Positions 32,562-40,913 of a stretch of 64,000 bases of DNA are shown in pieces (within the stretch, counting starts at the first letter, position 1; each line of letters opens with the position of its first letter). The translations under genes and the position numbers were made by a program. Below the pieces are notes generated by a model. That model did no database searches. It was not told where the DNA came from and saw only the letters and a program-made list of their open reading frames with translations. This stretch comes from Planctomycetaceae bacterium (lineage in GTDB: Bacteria > Planctomycetota > Phycisphaerae > Phycisphaerales > SM1A02): assembly GCA_947490615.1 (NCBI GenBank), contig CANLHK010000001.1:62001-126000 (forward strand). Direction: 5' to 3'.

Positions 32562-33178
32562 AGTGCGCCGCACGCCTGCGCCGCTCCACAGCGCTCATCG
32601 CACCGCGCACGCGCGGCTTCACGCTCATTGAGGTCACCCTTGCCACGGCGCTTCTTGGCGTTGTCGGCGCAGGAATCGTGACCTTTCTCGGTGCATTTGC
32701 CACGGGAGCCAGCGCGCGAACGCGTGTCTCCGATCCCGCACTCGAAGCGACCCTCGCGCTGCGACGGCTTGATGCCATCGCGCCTGACCTGCGCACCGTG
32801 CTCGCAGCGGACAAGACTTCGGCGGTGCTCTGGCTGAACGACCGTGTGCCCAGTCGCACGGTGCATCTCAGTGAACTCGGTTGCCTTCGCGTCGATCTCG
32901 AGCGCGGCGAACTCGTGCTCGAAACGATCGATGAGTCCGCGCTCGCGTCGGATCGCTCGCTCGAGACCGAGTTCGAGGCGGGCGACGACTTTCTCGCGGC
33001 GATGGAATCGGCGCGCACTGCGGGAGTCCTCCGCACTCGCGTACTGGCCGAAGGTCTGGAGTCGATGCGTTTCTCGGCCGCTGCCACGCGCAGCGCCGTG
33101 GTTCTTGAAGTTGGCGCGGCGGGCGCCACATCGGGCGTCGTCCTCTCACCCGCAAAGCCAGAGGAGCCACTGCGATGA
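32558..33178 (+). CDS. Pseudopilin (GspJ-like)
   Basis: 206 residues. The prepilin leader and helix are 'TRGFTLIEVTLATALLGVVGAGI', with the G/F cleavage site and E+5. The globular part ('LRRLDAIAPDLRTVLAADK', 'LGCLRVDLERGELVLETIDE') fits the GspJ-like minor pseudopilin class, which caps the pseudopilus tip with GspI, GspK and GspX. It overlaps both neighbours by ATGA, so equimolar synthesis is likely. Confidence 0.78.
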   Translation: MKCAARLRRSTALIAPRTRGFTLIEVTLATALLGVVGAGIVTFLGAFATGASARTRVSDPALEATLALRRLDAIAPDLRTVLAADKTSAVLWLNDRVPSRTVHLSELGCLRVDLERGELVLETIDESALASDRSLETEFEAGDDFLAAMESARTAGVLRTRVLAEGLESMRFSAAATRSAVVLEVGAAGATSGVVLSPAKPEEPLR

Positions 33179-34869
33179 TTCCCATCGTCCCCGCGATTCA
33201 TCGAGCCCGCGCGAAGCGCCGCGGTGTCGCCGTGCTCCTTGCACTGGTGGCCGTCTCGGTTGCCACACTCTTGGGTTTGTCCCTGGCCTCAAGCCGCGAC
33301 GCGTCGGTTGCCACCAGCTCCAACCTGTCGAAGGTCGCGACCGTGCGCGCTGCAGCCGCGAGTGGACTTGACCTCGCCAATTCGATTCTGGCCAAGGAAG
33401 ACGCACTCGCTGCGCTCGACGGCGCTGAGCTGTTCACCAAGGTGCTCATCAACGGCGCCAGCGTCCGCGCTGAAGTGCGCGATCTCGAGACCAATCGCCC
33501 CGCCACCGTCGAGAGCGCGGCCATTGAAGTCATCGTCTACGCCGACGCCGACGGCGTCGCGCAGGTTGCCCGGGCGGTCGGACGCATGCCTGCGACCGAT
33601 GCGCCGTTGCGCGCCGATCTTGACTGCTCGGAGTTTGCATTGCTCGGCACGGGATCGATCTCGGTCCTCGATGACGCGCATGTCGGCGTGTGGAGCGCTT
33701 CGCCGCTCGCGGTTCTGGGCGAACCCGTGCGCTACGGACTCGCCAGTGGCTCATCGAGCGGCCTCACCGTCGGCCACAACGCCAGCGTGCACGGATGTGT
33801 CGCGGTGCGCCAGGGAGCGTTTACGCAGGGCAGCGAAGAGTTCGAACAGTCTCTCGCGGACAAACTCTGCCCGATCCCAGCACCGATTCATGTGCCAGGC
33901 GCGCCGATTCCGTTGACGAGCGAGACCACGGTCGCGCAGCCCTCACTCATGCTCGATGGACTCGTCTCGCACAACGCCTCAAGCAGCGGCGACGCCCGCG
34001 TTCCTGCGCGCGGTTCGCTCACGCTGCGCGGCACCGTCACGCTCGATGTCGGCGGCAACTTCTTTGTGGAGCGCGGCGCGCGGATGTTTGTTGAAGGCGC
34101 CGCCGTCCTCGTCGTACGCGGCAACGCCGTGGTCGATGCGGGCACGGTGGAAGTCGCGCCGCTTGGGTCTTTGACGATCGTGGCGCAGGGAGATCTCACG
34201 CTGGGTACTTCGTTTGTCGGCGGTGCGCGCACCAATCCGAGCGAAGTGCGCGACGCGACGGGTGCTGCAAGCTACGACGGCGGCGCGGCGCGCGTGATGA
34301 TCTACGCGGGCGCCGAGTCGCGCGTCCTCGTGGCCGATGGCACGGTCATCAAGGGACAGATCTACGCGCCCGACGCGCGCATTGATGTCGAAAGCCGCAG
34401 CGCGATTTACGGGCGAATCCTCGGCAAACAAGTGGTTCTCCATGAGGGCGTGGGTCTCTTCTACGACCCGACGCTTGACGCGCGCCGCGGATGGTCGAAC
34501 CGCGCAAGCGGCATCTGGACCGAGACGGGCGTGGTGCAGGAAGCTGTGCGCGCCATCACCACGCTCGACGACGCCGCGCTGTTGGACTTTGCGGTCAAGT
34601 CGGGAGTCGAGCCCGATCCACCAAGCATCGCGGAGGCTGCGGTCGTGCTCGTGAACGAGTCGTTCACGGCACAAGACTTCGACGAGCGCGCCGACGATCG
34701 AGCCAGTGATCGCGTCCGCGCCCAGCGCAAGCTTCTGAAGTCGCGCCTGATGCAGCGCGTGGAGGCGCTCAAGCGTTTCCACGAGCAAGCGGTGCTGACG
34801 CCGATCGAAGGCTCAGGCGCTGGCTTGACGTCGCAGGGATTTGAGTGGTCACGGGAGGGCGACGACTGA
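33175..34869 (+). CDS. PilX/GspK-like exported protein with bactofilin/DUF7305-like repeats
   Basis: 564 residues. The N-terminus is basic with a hydrophobic helix 'RRGVAVLLALVAVSVATLLGL', like PilX_N/GspK proteins (an R-G-x-A start without the classical FTLIE). The middle (about 150-430) is a right-handed beta-helix-like repeat region ('GSISVLDDAHVGVWS', 'GSLTLRGTVTLDVGGNFFVE', 'VEVAPLGSLTIVAQGDLTL', 'GTVIKGQIYAPDARIDV') ending with 'GVGLFYDPTLD', a phrase typical of DUF7305-type pilus-associated proteins. The C-terminal ~100 residues are charged and helical. It lies in the pseudopilin operon, with ATGA and TGATG overlaps. Confidence 0.75.
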   Translation: MIPIVPAIHRARAKRRGVAVLLALVAVSVATLLGLSLASSRDASVATSSNLSKVATVRAAAASGLDLANSILAKEDALAALDGAELFTKVLINGASVRAEVRDLETNRPATVESAAIEVIVYADADGVAQVARAVGRMPATDAPLRADLDCSEFALLGTGSISVLDDAHVGVWSASPLAVLGEPVRYGLASGSSSGLTVGHNASVHGCVAVRQGAFTQGSEEFEQSLADKLCPIPAPIHVPGAPIPLTSETTVAQPSLMLDGLVSHNASSSGDARVPARGSLTLRGTVTLDVGGNFFVERGARMFVEGAAVLVVRGNAVVDAGTVEVAPLGSLTIVAQGDLTLGTSFVGGARTNPSEVRDATGAASYDGGAARVMIYAGAESRVLVADGTVIKGQIYAPDARIDVESRSAIYGRILGKQVVLHEGVGLFYDPTLDARRGWSNRASGIWTETGVVQEAVRAITTLDDAALLDFAVKSGVEPDPPSIAEAAVVLVNESFTAQDFDERADDRASDRVRAQRKLLKSRLMQRVEALKRFHEQAVLTPIEGSGAGLTSQGFEWSREGDD

Positions 34870-35366
34870 TGCGCCGCCGCGCCTTCACCCTCGTGGAGCT
34901 CATGATTGTCGTTGGCGTGATCGGCGTCTTTGCGGGTGTCGTCATTCCACGCATGGGTGATGGAGCTCGACCGATCGCCGCGCGCGTGGCGGAGATTCTC
35001 GAAGCAGACTTGCGCCGCGCGCGCACCGAAGCGTTGGCGCGCGGTGGACCGATCGTGGCTGTTGCCGCGGCGGATGGTCATGCGTGGTGGCTCGCAGGCG
35101 CGAAGACTCCCGCGACTCCGATCGATGGAACGGAGCGACAGTTTGGACGCAGCGGGCTCGCGCCGATGAAGGGCGCCACGCTCACCATCACCAACGACGA
35201 CGCTGCTGAAGAGGCAGCGGAAATCAACGGATGCGTCGTCTTCGCATCCTTTGATGCGCTTGGAAGTCGCGACGAGTCAACGCCAGCGTTCACTCTGCAC
35301 GATGCGACAGGCGCGTCACTGGCCAACTGGACGCTTCCCGCTGGCCGCACGCGACTCGCGCGCTAA
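34869..35366 (+). CDS. Pseudopilin (GspH/FimT-like)
   Basis: 165 residues from ATG 34869, whose first base is the last base of the previous stop (TGATG). Leader MRRRA, then FTLVELMIVVGVIGVFAGV: a short prepilin leader with E+5. The residue before the cleavage site is alanine instead of glycine, an accepted variant. 'LEADLRRARTEALARGGPIV' is the characteristic GspH/FimT segment. Last gene of the pseudopilin operon; it converges on the NtrC-type regulator gene. Confidence 0.85.
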   Translation: MRRRAFTLVELMIVVGVIGVFAGVVIPRMGDGARPIAARVAEILEADLRRARTEALARGGPIVAVAAADGHAWWLAGAKTPATPIDGTERQFGRSGLAPMKGATLTITNDDAAEEAAEINGCVVFASFDALGSRDESTPAFTLHDATGASLANWTLPAGRTRLAR

Positions 35367-35375
35367 GCCCGCGGC

Positions 35376-36791
35376 TCAGCGCAACCCGTACTCCTTGAGC
35401 TTGCGGTAGAGCGTGCGCTCACCGATACCGAGCAGTTGCGCGGCTTGCTCGCGGTTGCCCGCGGTCATCGCAAGAGTCTGACGAATCGCTTCCTTCTCGA
35501 GTTTGTCGAGTCCAACGCCAGCGAGCCCTGCGCGGGTCTGGGTGTGATTCTCACCCGAATCATCACTCGAGCGGATCTCATCGGGGATGTCGCGCAGATC
35601 GATGACCTCTCCCGTGGCCATCACCACCATGCGATGCAGCAGCTGGAAGACCTCGCGCACATTGCCCGGCCAGTCGTAGGCCACGAGGCGCATCAACGCA
35701 GGTTGGGTGATGGTTGGACGCAGACGACCAAGTTCTGCGGAGTATTTTCCGATGGCGTGATGCACGAGAAGCGGGATGTCCTCGCGTCGATCACGCAACG
35801 GTGGGATGGTGATCTCTGCGCCTTTGAGTCGGAAGTAGAGGTCTTCGCGGAATCGACCCTCGGTGGAGAGCTTGCGAAGGTCGCGGTTGGTGGCGCTCAC
35901 GATGCGCACATCGACCTTGCGTGATTCGTTAGCACCAAGTCGCACGATGTCGCCCGTCTCAAGGACACGGAGCAACTTCGGCTGCATCGAAAGCGGCATG
36001 TCGCCGATCTCGTCAAGAAAGACCGTGCCGCGGTCGGCGTACTCAAACACGCCTTCGCGGTCTTTGTCGGCTCCAGTGAAGGCGCCGCGCACATGGCCAA
36101 AGAGTTGGTCTTCAAGGAGGCTCTCTGCCTGCCCTGCTGCATTGAAGGTCAGGTAGCGACGCGGCGCGCGCTTGGAGAGTTTGTGCAGCGCGCTGGCGAC
36201 GAGCTCCTTGCCCGTTCCCGACTCGCCCGTGATCAGGACTGGAAGCGTGCTCGGGGCAAGTTGTCGCACCATCTGCACGACGGCGCGCATTGCCGGGCTC
36301 TCGCCGATGATTCCTTCGAACCCGAACGCTGCGTCGACCTGTCCCTTGAGCGATTCGTTCTGACTGCGCAAGAGCACGGTCTCGGCCGCACGATGCACGA
36401 TGTTGCGCAGCACCACGAGATCCACGGGCTTCTCAATGAAGTCGTAGGCACCGCCTTGCAGGGCGCGCTTGGCCGTGGGAATGTCGCCGTGCGCCGTGAC
36501 CATGATGGTCTCGGCGTGCGGCTGCTCGACGCGGGCGGAGGCCAGCACCTCAAGTCCCGAAGTTTCCGTCTCCATCACGAGGTCGGTCACGATCACATCG
36601 AAGTGACCGTGGAGCAGTTCCTCCCGCGCCGCGGCCTGCGAATGCACGATGGTGCAGACATGGCCAGGCTTGCGCAGCGCGTCAGCCATGACCTCGGCGT
36701 GATCGCGTTCATCGTCGACGATTAAGACCTGCGCGCGAACATGTCCGTCGCCCATCGATTTCGTCCCAAGTTGGTCTGCGCTTCGTGTCAT
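35376..36791 (-). CDS. NtrC-family sigma-54-dependent response regulator
   Basis: 471 residues. The receiver domain (about 20-135) has the acidic pair 'VDDE', phosphoacceptor D70 (VIVTD) and K121 (FIEKP). The AAA+ domain has Walker A GESGTGKE (189-196), the sigma-54 contact loop GAFTGA (236-241) and Walker B 'GTVFLDEIGD'. A Fis-type helix-turn-helix closes it (REQAAQLLGIGERTLYRKLK). All parts needed to activate RpoN are intact, so it can open -24/-12 promoters such as those before flgL and flgI; whether these are its targets is unknown. The start overlaps the upstream gene's stop (ATGA). No histidine kinase is adjacent. Confidence 0.93.
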   Translation of the reverse strand: MTRSADQLGTKSMGDGHVRAQVLIVDDERDHAEVMADALRKPGHVCTIVHSQAAAREELLHGHFDVIVTDLVMETETSGLEVLASARVEQPHAETIMVTAHGDIPTAKRALQGGAYDFIEKPVDLVVLRNIVHRAAETVLLRSQNESLKGQVDAAFGFEGIIGESPAMRAVVQMVRQLAPSTLPVLITGESGTGKELVASALHKLSKRAPRRYLTFNAAGQAESLLEDQLFGHVRGAFTGADKDREGVFEYADRGTVFLDEIGDMPLSMQPKLLRVLETGDIVRLGANESRKVDVRIVSATNRDLRKLSTEGRFREDLYFRLKGAEITIPPLRDRREDIPLLVHHAIGKYSAELGRLRPTITQPALMRLVAYDWPGNVREVFQLLHRMVVMATGEVIDLRDIPDEIRSSDDSGENHTQTRAGLAGVGLDKLEKEAIRQTLAMTAGNREQAAQLLGIGERTLYRKLKEYGLR

Positions 36792-38500
36792 GGCCTTCTC
36801 GTTGGGTCCTGCGTGACCTGCATGGTTGGCGTGCTCGGGTCAAGGTAGCCCCGCAAGCTGCCTGGAGATTGCACTGGTGGTGCCGTGATGGCGATCGGCC
36901 GAATGACACCGAATCCATCGAAGCGCGCCACGTAGTTCACGCCGCCCCCGACGCGCGCGGGGTAGATCGCGATGATCGGTCCCGCGAGCACGATGCGATC
37001 TTCGGCGACGATTTCACCCGTGAGCGGGTCATAGCCCACGACATCAATGCCATGGTCATGACCGATCCAAATCTTGCCATCGGCCGCTGCGAGTGTCGAC
37101 ACCTTGCCGTCACGCGACGGGAAGTAGCTGACTGCGCGATCACCAACTCGAAAGACCACTTCGAGACGCTCATCATCGCAGGACGCTGAACCCCAGGCCG
37201 TCTCCGCGGTGGCACTCTGAAGATCGGGTGAAGCGATGGGACGATCAGTGAGTTCTGCATTCTCGCCGATCAGGTACATCCACGCGCCTTCTGCGCCGAC
37301 GGCCAGAATGCGCCGTCGATCGGTCACCGAAACATCGAGTCGTCCTGGCATGCGCTGCGTCCAGTAGAAGTCGTCACCAGGATGCTCACCTTCGGGGAGA
37401 TAGCGATAGAGCGCGCGGCCGAAAGTTCCCGAGACCGCGAATCGATTGCGCTTGACCCACGCCACATCCATCGCGCCTTTCACAGGAATCGCAGCCAGCG
37501 CACCAAGTTGCGTGCCTTCGCCTTGCACGGTGGTCGCGCTTCCCGCTGTGGCGTCGAGTCGCCATGAAGCGATTTCCGATTCGGTCACGGCAAAGAGTCT
37601 GCCCTCGTAGAAGCGAATCGAATGCACCTTGCCGCGCACGCCACTCGAGGAACGCTTGCGAAAGTCCAGTCCCATGAGGCCGACTTCCGCGCCCTCACTG
37701 GCCTGCAGGGCAAAGCCGTAGCCGCCACCAGACTCTTGCGGAAGTGGAAGGAGCACACTGGCCGCGCCAAGATAGGTTCCATCCGCGACGCGAAGAATGC
37801 GTCGACCAACGCAGGCAACCGCGCCGTCAGCCGCAGCGACGACGGAGCCGACTTCCATGCCCTCGAGTTGACGCGCGGGCGGATCGGGGAGTGTGGCATT
37901 CGGCTCGCCTGCGGTGGTTGGTTCGGTGATCCGCACAGCCAGCGCTGCATCTGAAGGAACTTCGGCCAGGTGCACGACTCCACCTGCGCCCGAGACGAGG
38001 ATGCGCTCGTCGACCAACGAAAGCGTTCGAGGCGCGAGACCGAGCGCGGGGCGGCTCCAGCGCGCTACAAAAGTCGGAAGTCGCGGCGCTGTGACATCAA
38101 GCTCGACGACCGCATCATCTTCAAGAACCACAAACAGTCTCGTGCCGCGCAACAAGAGATCCACGACCGGTCCTGTGGTTCCGCGCGGGGCGACTTCGAT
38201 GTCGCTCACCAGCGTCCCCGTTTGCGCATCGAGCAGAAGCACGCGGTTCACGAACGACTGGTACCAGACCGTGCCCGAGACCTCGAGGGTTCGATGGGCG
38301 CCTCCGAACGAGCTCACGACGCGCATGCCCTTGGGGACTGCTGGGAGCGCGGGATCTTCCTCGTCGTAGACAGGAGTGCCTTGCGGCGCCGACGAGCAAC
38401 CGTGAAAGAGCGCGAGCGCGACCGCGGAACCCAATGTCGCGGACAAGCCAACGCACGAAGCGGCGAGCAGATGAACGGTGCGCCTTCCGAAAGAAGCCAT
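36788..38500 (-). CDS. Exported beta-propeller-like protein coupled to the NtrC-type regulator
   Basis: 570 residues from ATG 38500 (MASFGRRTVHLLAASCVGLS). The hydrophobic N-terminus ends in 'ALALFHGCSS', which could be a lipobox with unusual residues before the cysteine. The body consists of repeated WD/PQQ-like beta blades ('GTRLFVVLEDDAVVELDV', 'DERILVSGAGGVVHLAEV', 'EGRLFAVTESEIASWRL', 'DGKIWIGHDHGIDVVGYDP'). Similarity to the LVIVD/PQQ propeller class is structural impression only. It overlaps the response-regulator start by ATGA, so the two are made together; it could be a periplasmic sensor component, but no transmembrane signalling domain is present. Confidence 0.65.
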   Translation of the reverse strand: MASFGRRTVHLLAASCVGLSATLGSAVALALFHGCSSAPQGTPVYDEEDPALPAVPKGMRVVSSFGGAHRTLEVSGTVWYQSFVNRVLLLDAQTGTLVSDIEVAPRGTTGPVVDLLLRGTRLFVVLEDDAVVELDVTAPRLPTFVARWSRPALGLAPRTLSLVDERILVSGAGGVVHLAEVPSDAALAVRITEPTTAGEPNATLPDPPARQLEGMEVGSVVAAADGAVACVGRRILRVADGTYLGAASVLLPLPQESGGGYGFALQASEGAEVGLMGLDFRKRSSSGVRGKVHSIRFYEGRLFAVTESEIASWRLDATAGSATTVQGEGTQLGALAAIPVKGAMDVAWVKRNRFAVSGTFGRALYRYLPEGEHPGDDFYWTQRMPGRLDVSVTDRRRILAVGAEGAWMYLIGENAELTDRPIASPDLQSATAETAWGSASCDDERLEVVFRVGDRAVSYFPSRDGKVSTLAAADGKIWIGHDHGIDVVGYDPLTGEIVAEDRIVLAGPIIAIYPARVGGGVNYVARFDGFGVIRPIAITAPPVQSPGSLRGYLDPSTPTMQVTQDPTRRP

Positions 38501-38549
38501 GGTCGGTAGAGTATCCGTCCGCGCCACTCTCTTCAGTCGTCCGCCTTCC

Positions 38550-38870
38550 ATGCATGCTGAATCCGACCGCCTTCAGAAACTCCGCACGCTGCTCGCCGCG
38601 GAACCCGACGATGGATTCTTGCTGTACGGTGTCGCACAGGAGCTGCAGAAACTCGGGCGATTCCTCGAAGCCTGCGAGTTCTACGACCGCGCGATCGCCG
38701 TCGATGCCAAGGAGTGCTACGCGTTCTTTCACAAGGCCAAAGCACTCGAACAAGCCGGCCGACGCGCCGACGCGGCGGCGTCGCTTCGCACGGGACTCGC
38801 GCGGGCACGCACCGTCGGCGATCACAAGGCCAGCAGTGAGATCGAGGGGTTCCTCGATGATCTTGAGTGA
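38550..38870 (+). CDS. Small TPR protein
   Basis: 106 residues from ATG 38550 (MHAESDRLQKLRTLL); the ORF-track start lies inside the divergent gene's 5' end. Two to three tetratricopeptide units: 'DGFLLYGVAQELQKLGRFLEACEFYDRAIAV', 'CYAFFHKAKALEQAGRRADAAASLRTGL'. No signal peptide, so probably a cytoplasmic scaffold. The same arrangement is common among small planctomycete TPR proteins. Partner unknown. Confidence 0.75.
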   Translation: MHAESDRLQKLRTLLAAEPDDGFLLYGVAQELQKLGRFLEACEFYDRAIAVDAKECYAFFHKAKALEQAGRRADAAASLRTGLARARTVGDHKASSEIEGFLDDLE

Positions 38871-38994
38871 CTTCGAGAAAGCACACGACGACTCTCCAAC
38901 CTGCAGGCGCTTCGAGTATCACCCTCTGCAGATTTCCAGAAACGACTGATCGGCAACCACGCTTCACACCACGCATCGAAAGGCACGACACACC

Positions 38995-39486
38995 ATGGCA
39001 AGCAAGAAGAAATCGGTAAGCAAGAAGACGACATCGAAGAAGGCTCCCGCAAAGAAGGCCATCAAGAAGGCCGTCAAGAAGGCCATCAAGAAAACCGTCA
39101 AGAACGCAGTGATGCCTGTCAAGAAGGTCACCAAGAAAGTTGCGAAGCCAGCCGTCAAGACAGCGGCCGCAGCAGGCCGCATCGATGCCATCACCCCGTC
39201 GAAGGACAGCGCGGTGTGGACGCTTGCACTCCAAGGCGGCGCCAAGGTGCAGGTGCCTTCTGCAGCAGCACAGAGCGCGGAGATTCGCGTCGGCGGTGCG
39301 TGGAACGCGAAGGCGGAGGCCAAGGTGGCCGCTGCGACGCAGAGCCAAGCGCTTCTGACCAAGGCCATGGGCGAGCTTGCCAAGAACGGCAAGACTTCCA
39401 AGAGCGTGATGGTGAAGAAGCTCGGCGGCGACGCCAACGCAACGGCCACGGTCGCGACCCTCGTGCGCAACGGCTGGATCGCCTGA
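38995..39486 (+). CDS. Histone H1-like lysine-rich DNA-binding protein
   Basis: 163 residues. The first ~57 residues are a Lys/Ala repeat tail (KKAIKKAVKKAIKKTVK-type), much like eukaryotic H1 tails and the bacterial HctA/HctB-like and AlgP-like proteins. The C-terminal ~100 residues are a soluble domain with 'SKDSAVWTLALQGGAKVQVP' and 'LVRNGWIA'. Such proteins compact DNA, and condensed nucleoids are typical of planctomycetes. An AAAGG lies upstream of the start. The C-terminal domain is not a recognised HU or H-NS fold. Internal repeats of 'AIKKAVKKAIKK' at codon level suggest slippage-prone expansion. Confidence 0.7.
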   Translation: MASKKKSVSKKTTSKKAPAKKAIKKAVKKAIKKTVKNAVMPVKKVTKKVAKPAVKTAAAAGRIDAITPSKDSAVWTLALQGGAKVQVPSAAAQSAEIRVGGAWNAKAEAKVAAATQSQALLTKAMGELAKNGKTSKSVMVKKLGGDANATATVATLVRNGWIA

Positions 39487-39499
39487 TGCGGACTCCTCA

Positions 39500-39886
39500 A
39501 TGAGCGCGCTCGATGGTGCAGGCCTTCCAACGGGCTACCCCTATCGCGCGGAAGATGAGACGACGCCGCGCGAACTCGCTGCGTTGTTGAGCGGCAAAGC
39601 GTCGGTGGTCATCCTCGATGTGCGCACGGGGCCCGAGTGGGAGATCTGCAAGATCGCAGGCGCGCGGCTCCTGCCCTTGCAAGAGCTCGATCGACGGATC
39701 GATGATCTCAAGGCTGATCTCGAGGACAATCTCAGCACGCGCGTTGTCGTGCACTGCCATCACGGTCGGCGAAGTCTCACCGCGACGCATGTCTTGCGTG
39801 CGGCTGGATTCACCAATGTGACGAGCCTCGCAGGCGGAATCAGTCTTTGGGCGCAGGACATCGATCGGACGATGGCCACCTACTAA
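39500..39886 (+). CDS. Rhodanese-like sulfurtransferase domain protein
   Basis: 128 residues, a single-domain rhodanese. The active-site loop is CHHGRRS with the catalytic Cys86 in 'VVVHCHHGRRS', matching the C-x-x-G-x-R/S loop. Upstream landmarks are 'ASVVILDVRTGPEWEICKIAGARLLPL' and the end is 'GFTNVTSLAGGISLWAQDID'. It transfers sulfur from a donor to cyanide or, physiologically, to protein acceptors. It starts 13 bases after the histone-like gene and precedes cdsA on the same strand. Confidence 0.88.
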   Translation: MSALDGAGLPTGYPYRAEDETTPRELAALLSGKASVVILDVRTGPEWEICKIAGARLLPLQELDRRIDDLKADLEDNLSTRVVVHCHHGRRSLTATHVLRAAGFTNVTSLAGGISLWAQDIDRTMATY

Positions 39887-39941
39887 ACAACGCCGCGCAG
39901 GCGCGGACACCCAGTGCGGCATCGGGCAAGACACTTCAAGC

Positions 39942-40823
39942 ATGCTCTGGCAACGACTCATCACCGGCCCGCTGCTCATCGCGCTGATTCTTGGCGTGGT
40001 GTGGTTCGATGGATCGTTGGACGACTTCGCACAGGAGCGTGGACTGCCCCATGGTCTGCTTCTCCTGCTCTTCGCCCTCGTGCTGTCCCTTTTGATCGCG
40101 CGGGAACTCACGGCGTTCTTGCGCGCCGCGGGGATGAGGACATCGCTCGCAGCGACTTCTTGCGCCGCTCTCCTAGGACTTCTTGCAACCGCGGCCAGCC
40201 CGCAGCTTGGTGCTGTACGCGCCGACAGCGCAGGCATCGCGGCCACGGGATTCACGCTCATGTTGCTGGTCGCGCTGGTCGTCATGGCGCGCGGGCGCGA
40301 TCCCAAGGGCTCACTCATGCTCGCGGGAGGAACTCTCCTTGCTGGCGTTTACGGCGGCGTGCTGCTGGGATTCTGGATCCTCGTGCGCGAGGAACACTCG
40401 CCATGGATCGTCGTCGGCGCGATTCTGACCACCAAGAGTTGCGACATCGGCGCGTACTTCACAGGCCGAGCGATTGGTCGCCACAAACTCATTCCGTGGC
40501 TCTCGCCCAAGAAGACCTGGGAAGGACTTGTCGGCGGCGTCATCGTCGCGACGAGTGTCGGCGCTGCGCTCGCGCATCTCACCATGACACACGGCACAGA
40601 AGGTGATCGCATCCCTTGGTGGATCGGCGCGCTTGGTGGTGCCTTGGTTGCGGTGATTGGACAGGCGGGCGATCTCGCGGAGAGTTCCTTCAAGCGCGAC
40701 AGCGGACTGAAGGATTCAGGAAATCTCCTGCCAGGAATGGGCGGAGTGCTTGATGTGCTCGATAGCCCGCTGTTTGCAGGCCCCGTCGTCTACTGGCTGC
40801 TGCGCCTCGCGCCATTGAGTTGA
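39942..40823 (+). CDS. cdsA: Phosphatidate cytidylyltransferase
   Basis: 293 residues with about seven membrane segments. It makes CDP-diacylglycerol from phosphatidate and CTP for phospholipid synthesis. The C-terminal signature reads SSFKRDSGLKDSGNLLPGMG then GVLDVLDS. Compared with the PROSITE pattern (S-x-x-K-R-x4-K-D-x-x-x-x-x-P-G-H-G-G-x-x-D-R-x-D), H is replaced by M and R by V. The metal- and CTP-binding Asp and Lys residues are otherwise kept. 'KSCDIGAYFTGRAIGRHKL' and 'SPKKTWEGLVGG' are canonical. The variant is probably lineage-specific and active. Confidence 0.9.
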   Translation: MLWQRLITGPLLIALILGVVWFDGSLDDFAQERGLPHGLLLLLFALVLSLLIARELTAFLRAAGMRTSLAATSCAALLGLLATAASPQLGAVRADSAGIAATGFTLMLLVALVVMARGRDPKGSLMLAGGTLLAGVYGGVLLGFWILVREEHSPWIVVGAILTTKSCDIGAYFTGRAIGRHKLIPWLSPKKTWEGLVGGVIVATSVGAALAHLTMTHGTEGDRIPWWIGALGGALVAVIGQAGDLAESSFKRDSGLKDSGNLLPGMGGVLDVLDSPLFAGPVVYWLLRLAPLS

Positions 40824-40913
40824 ACGCGAGGGCGCGTGGTGCCACACCGCGCACGGAATGCGACGAAAACGCCGCCGACCGCGCGCGAATTGTTGTTACC
40901 ATCCGACCCTCCT

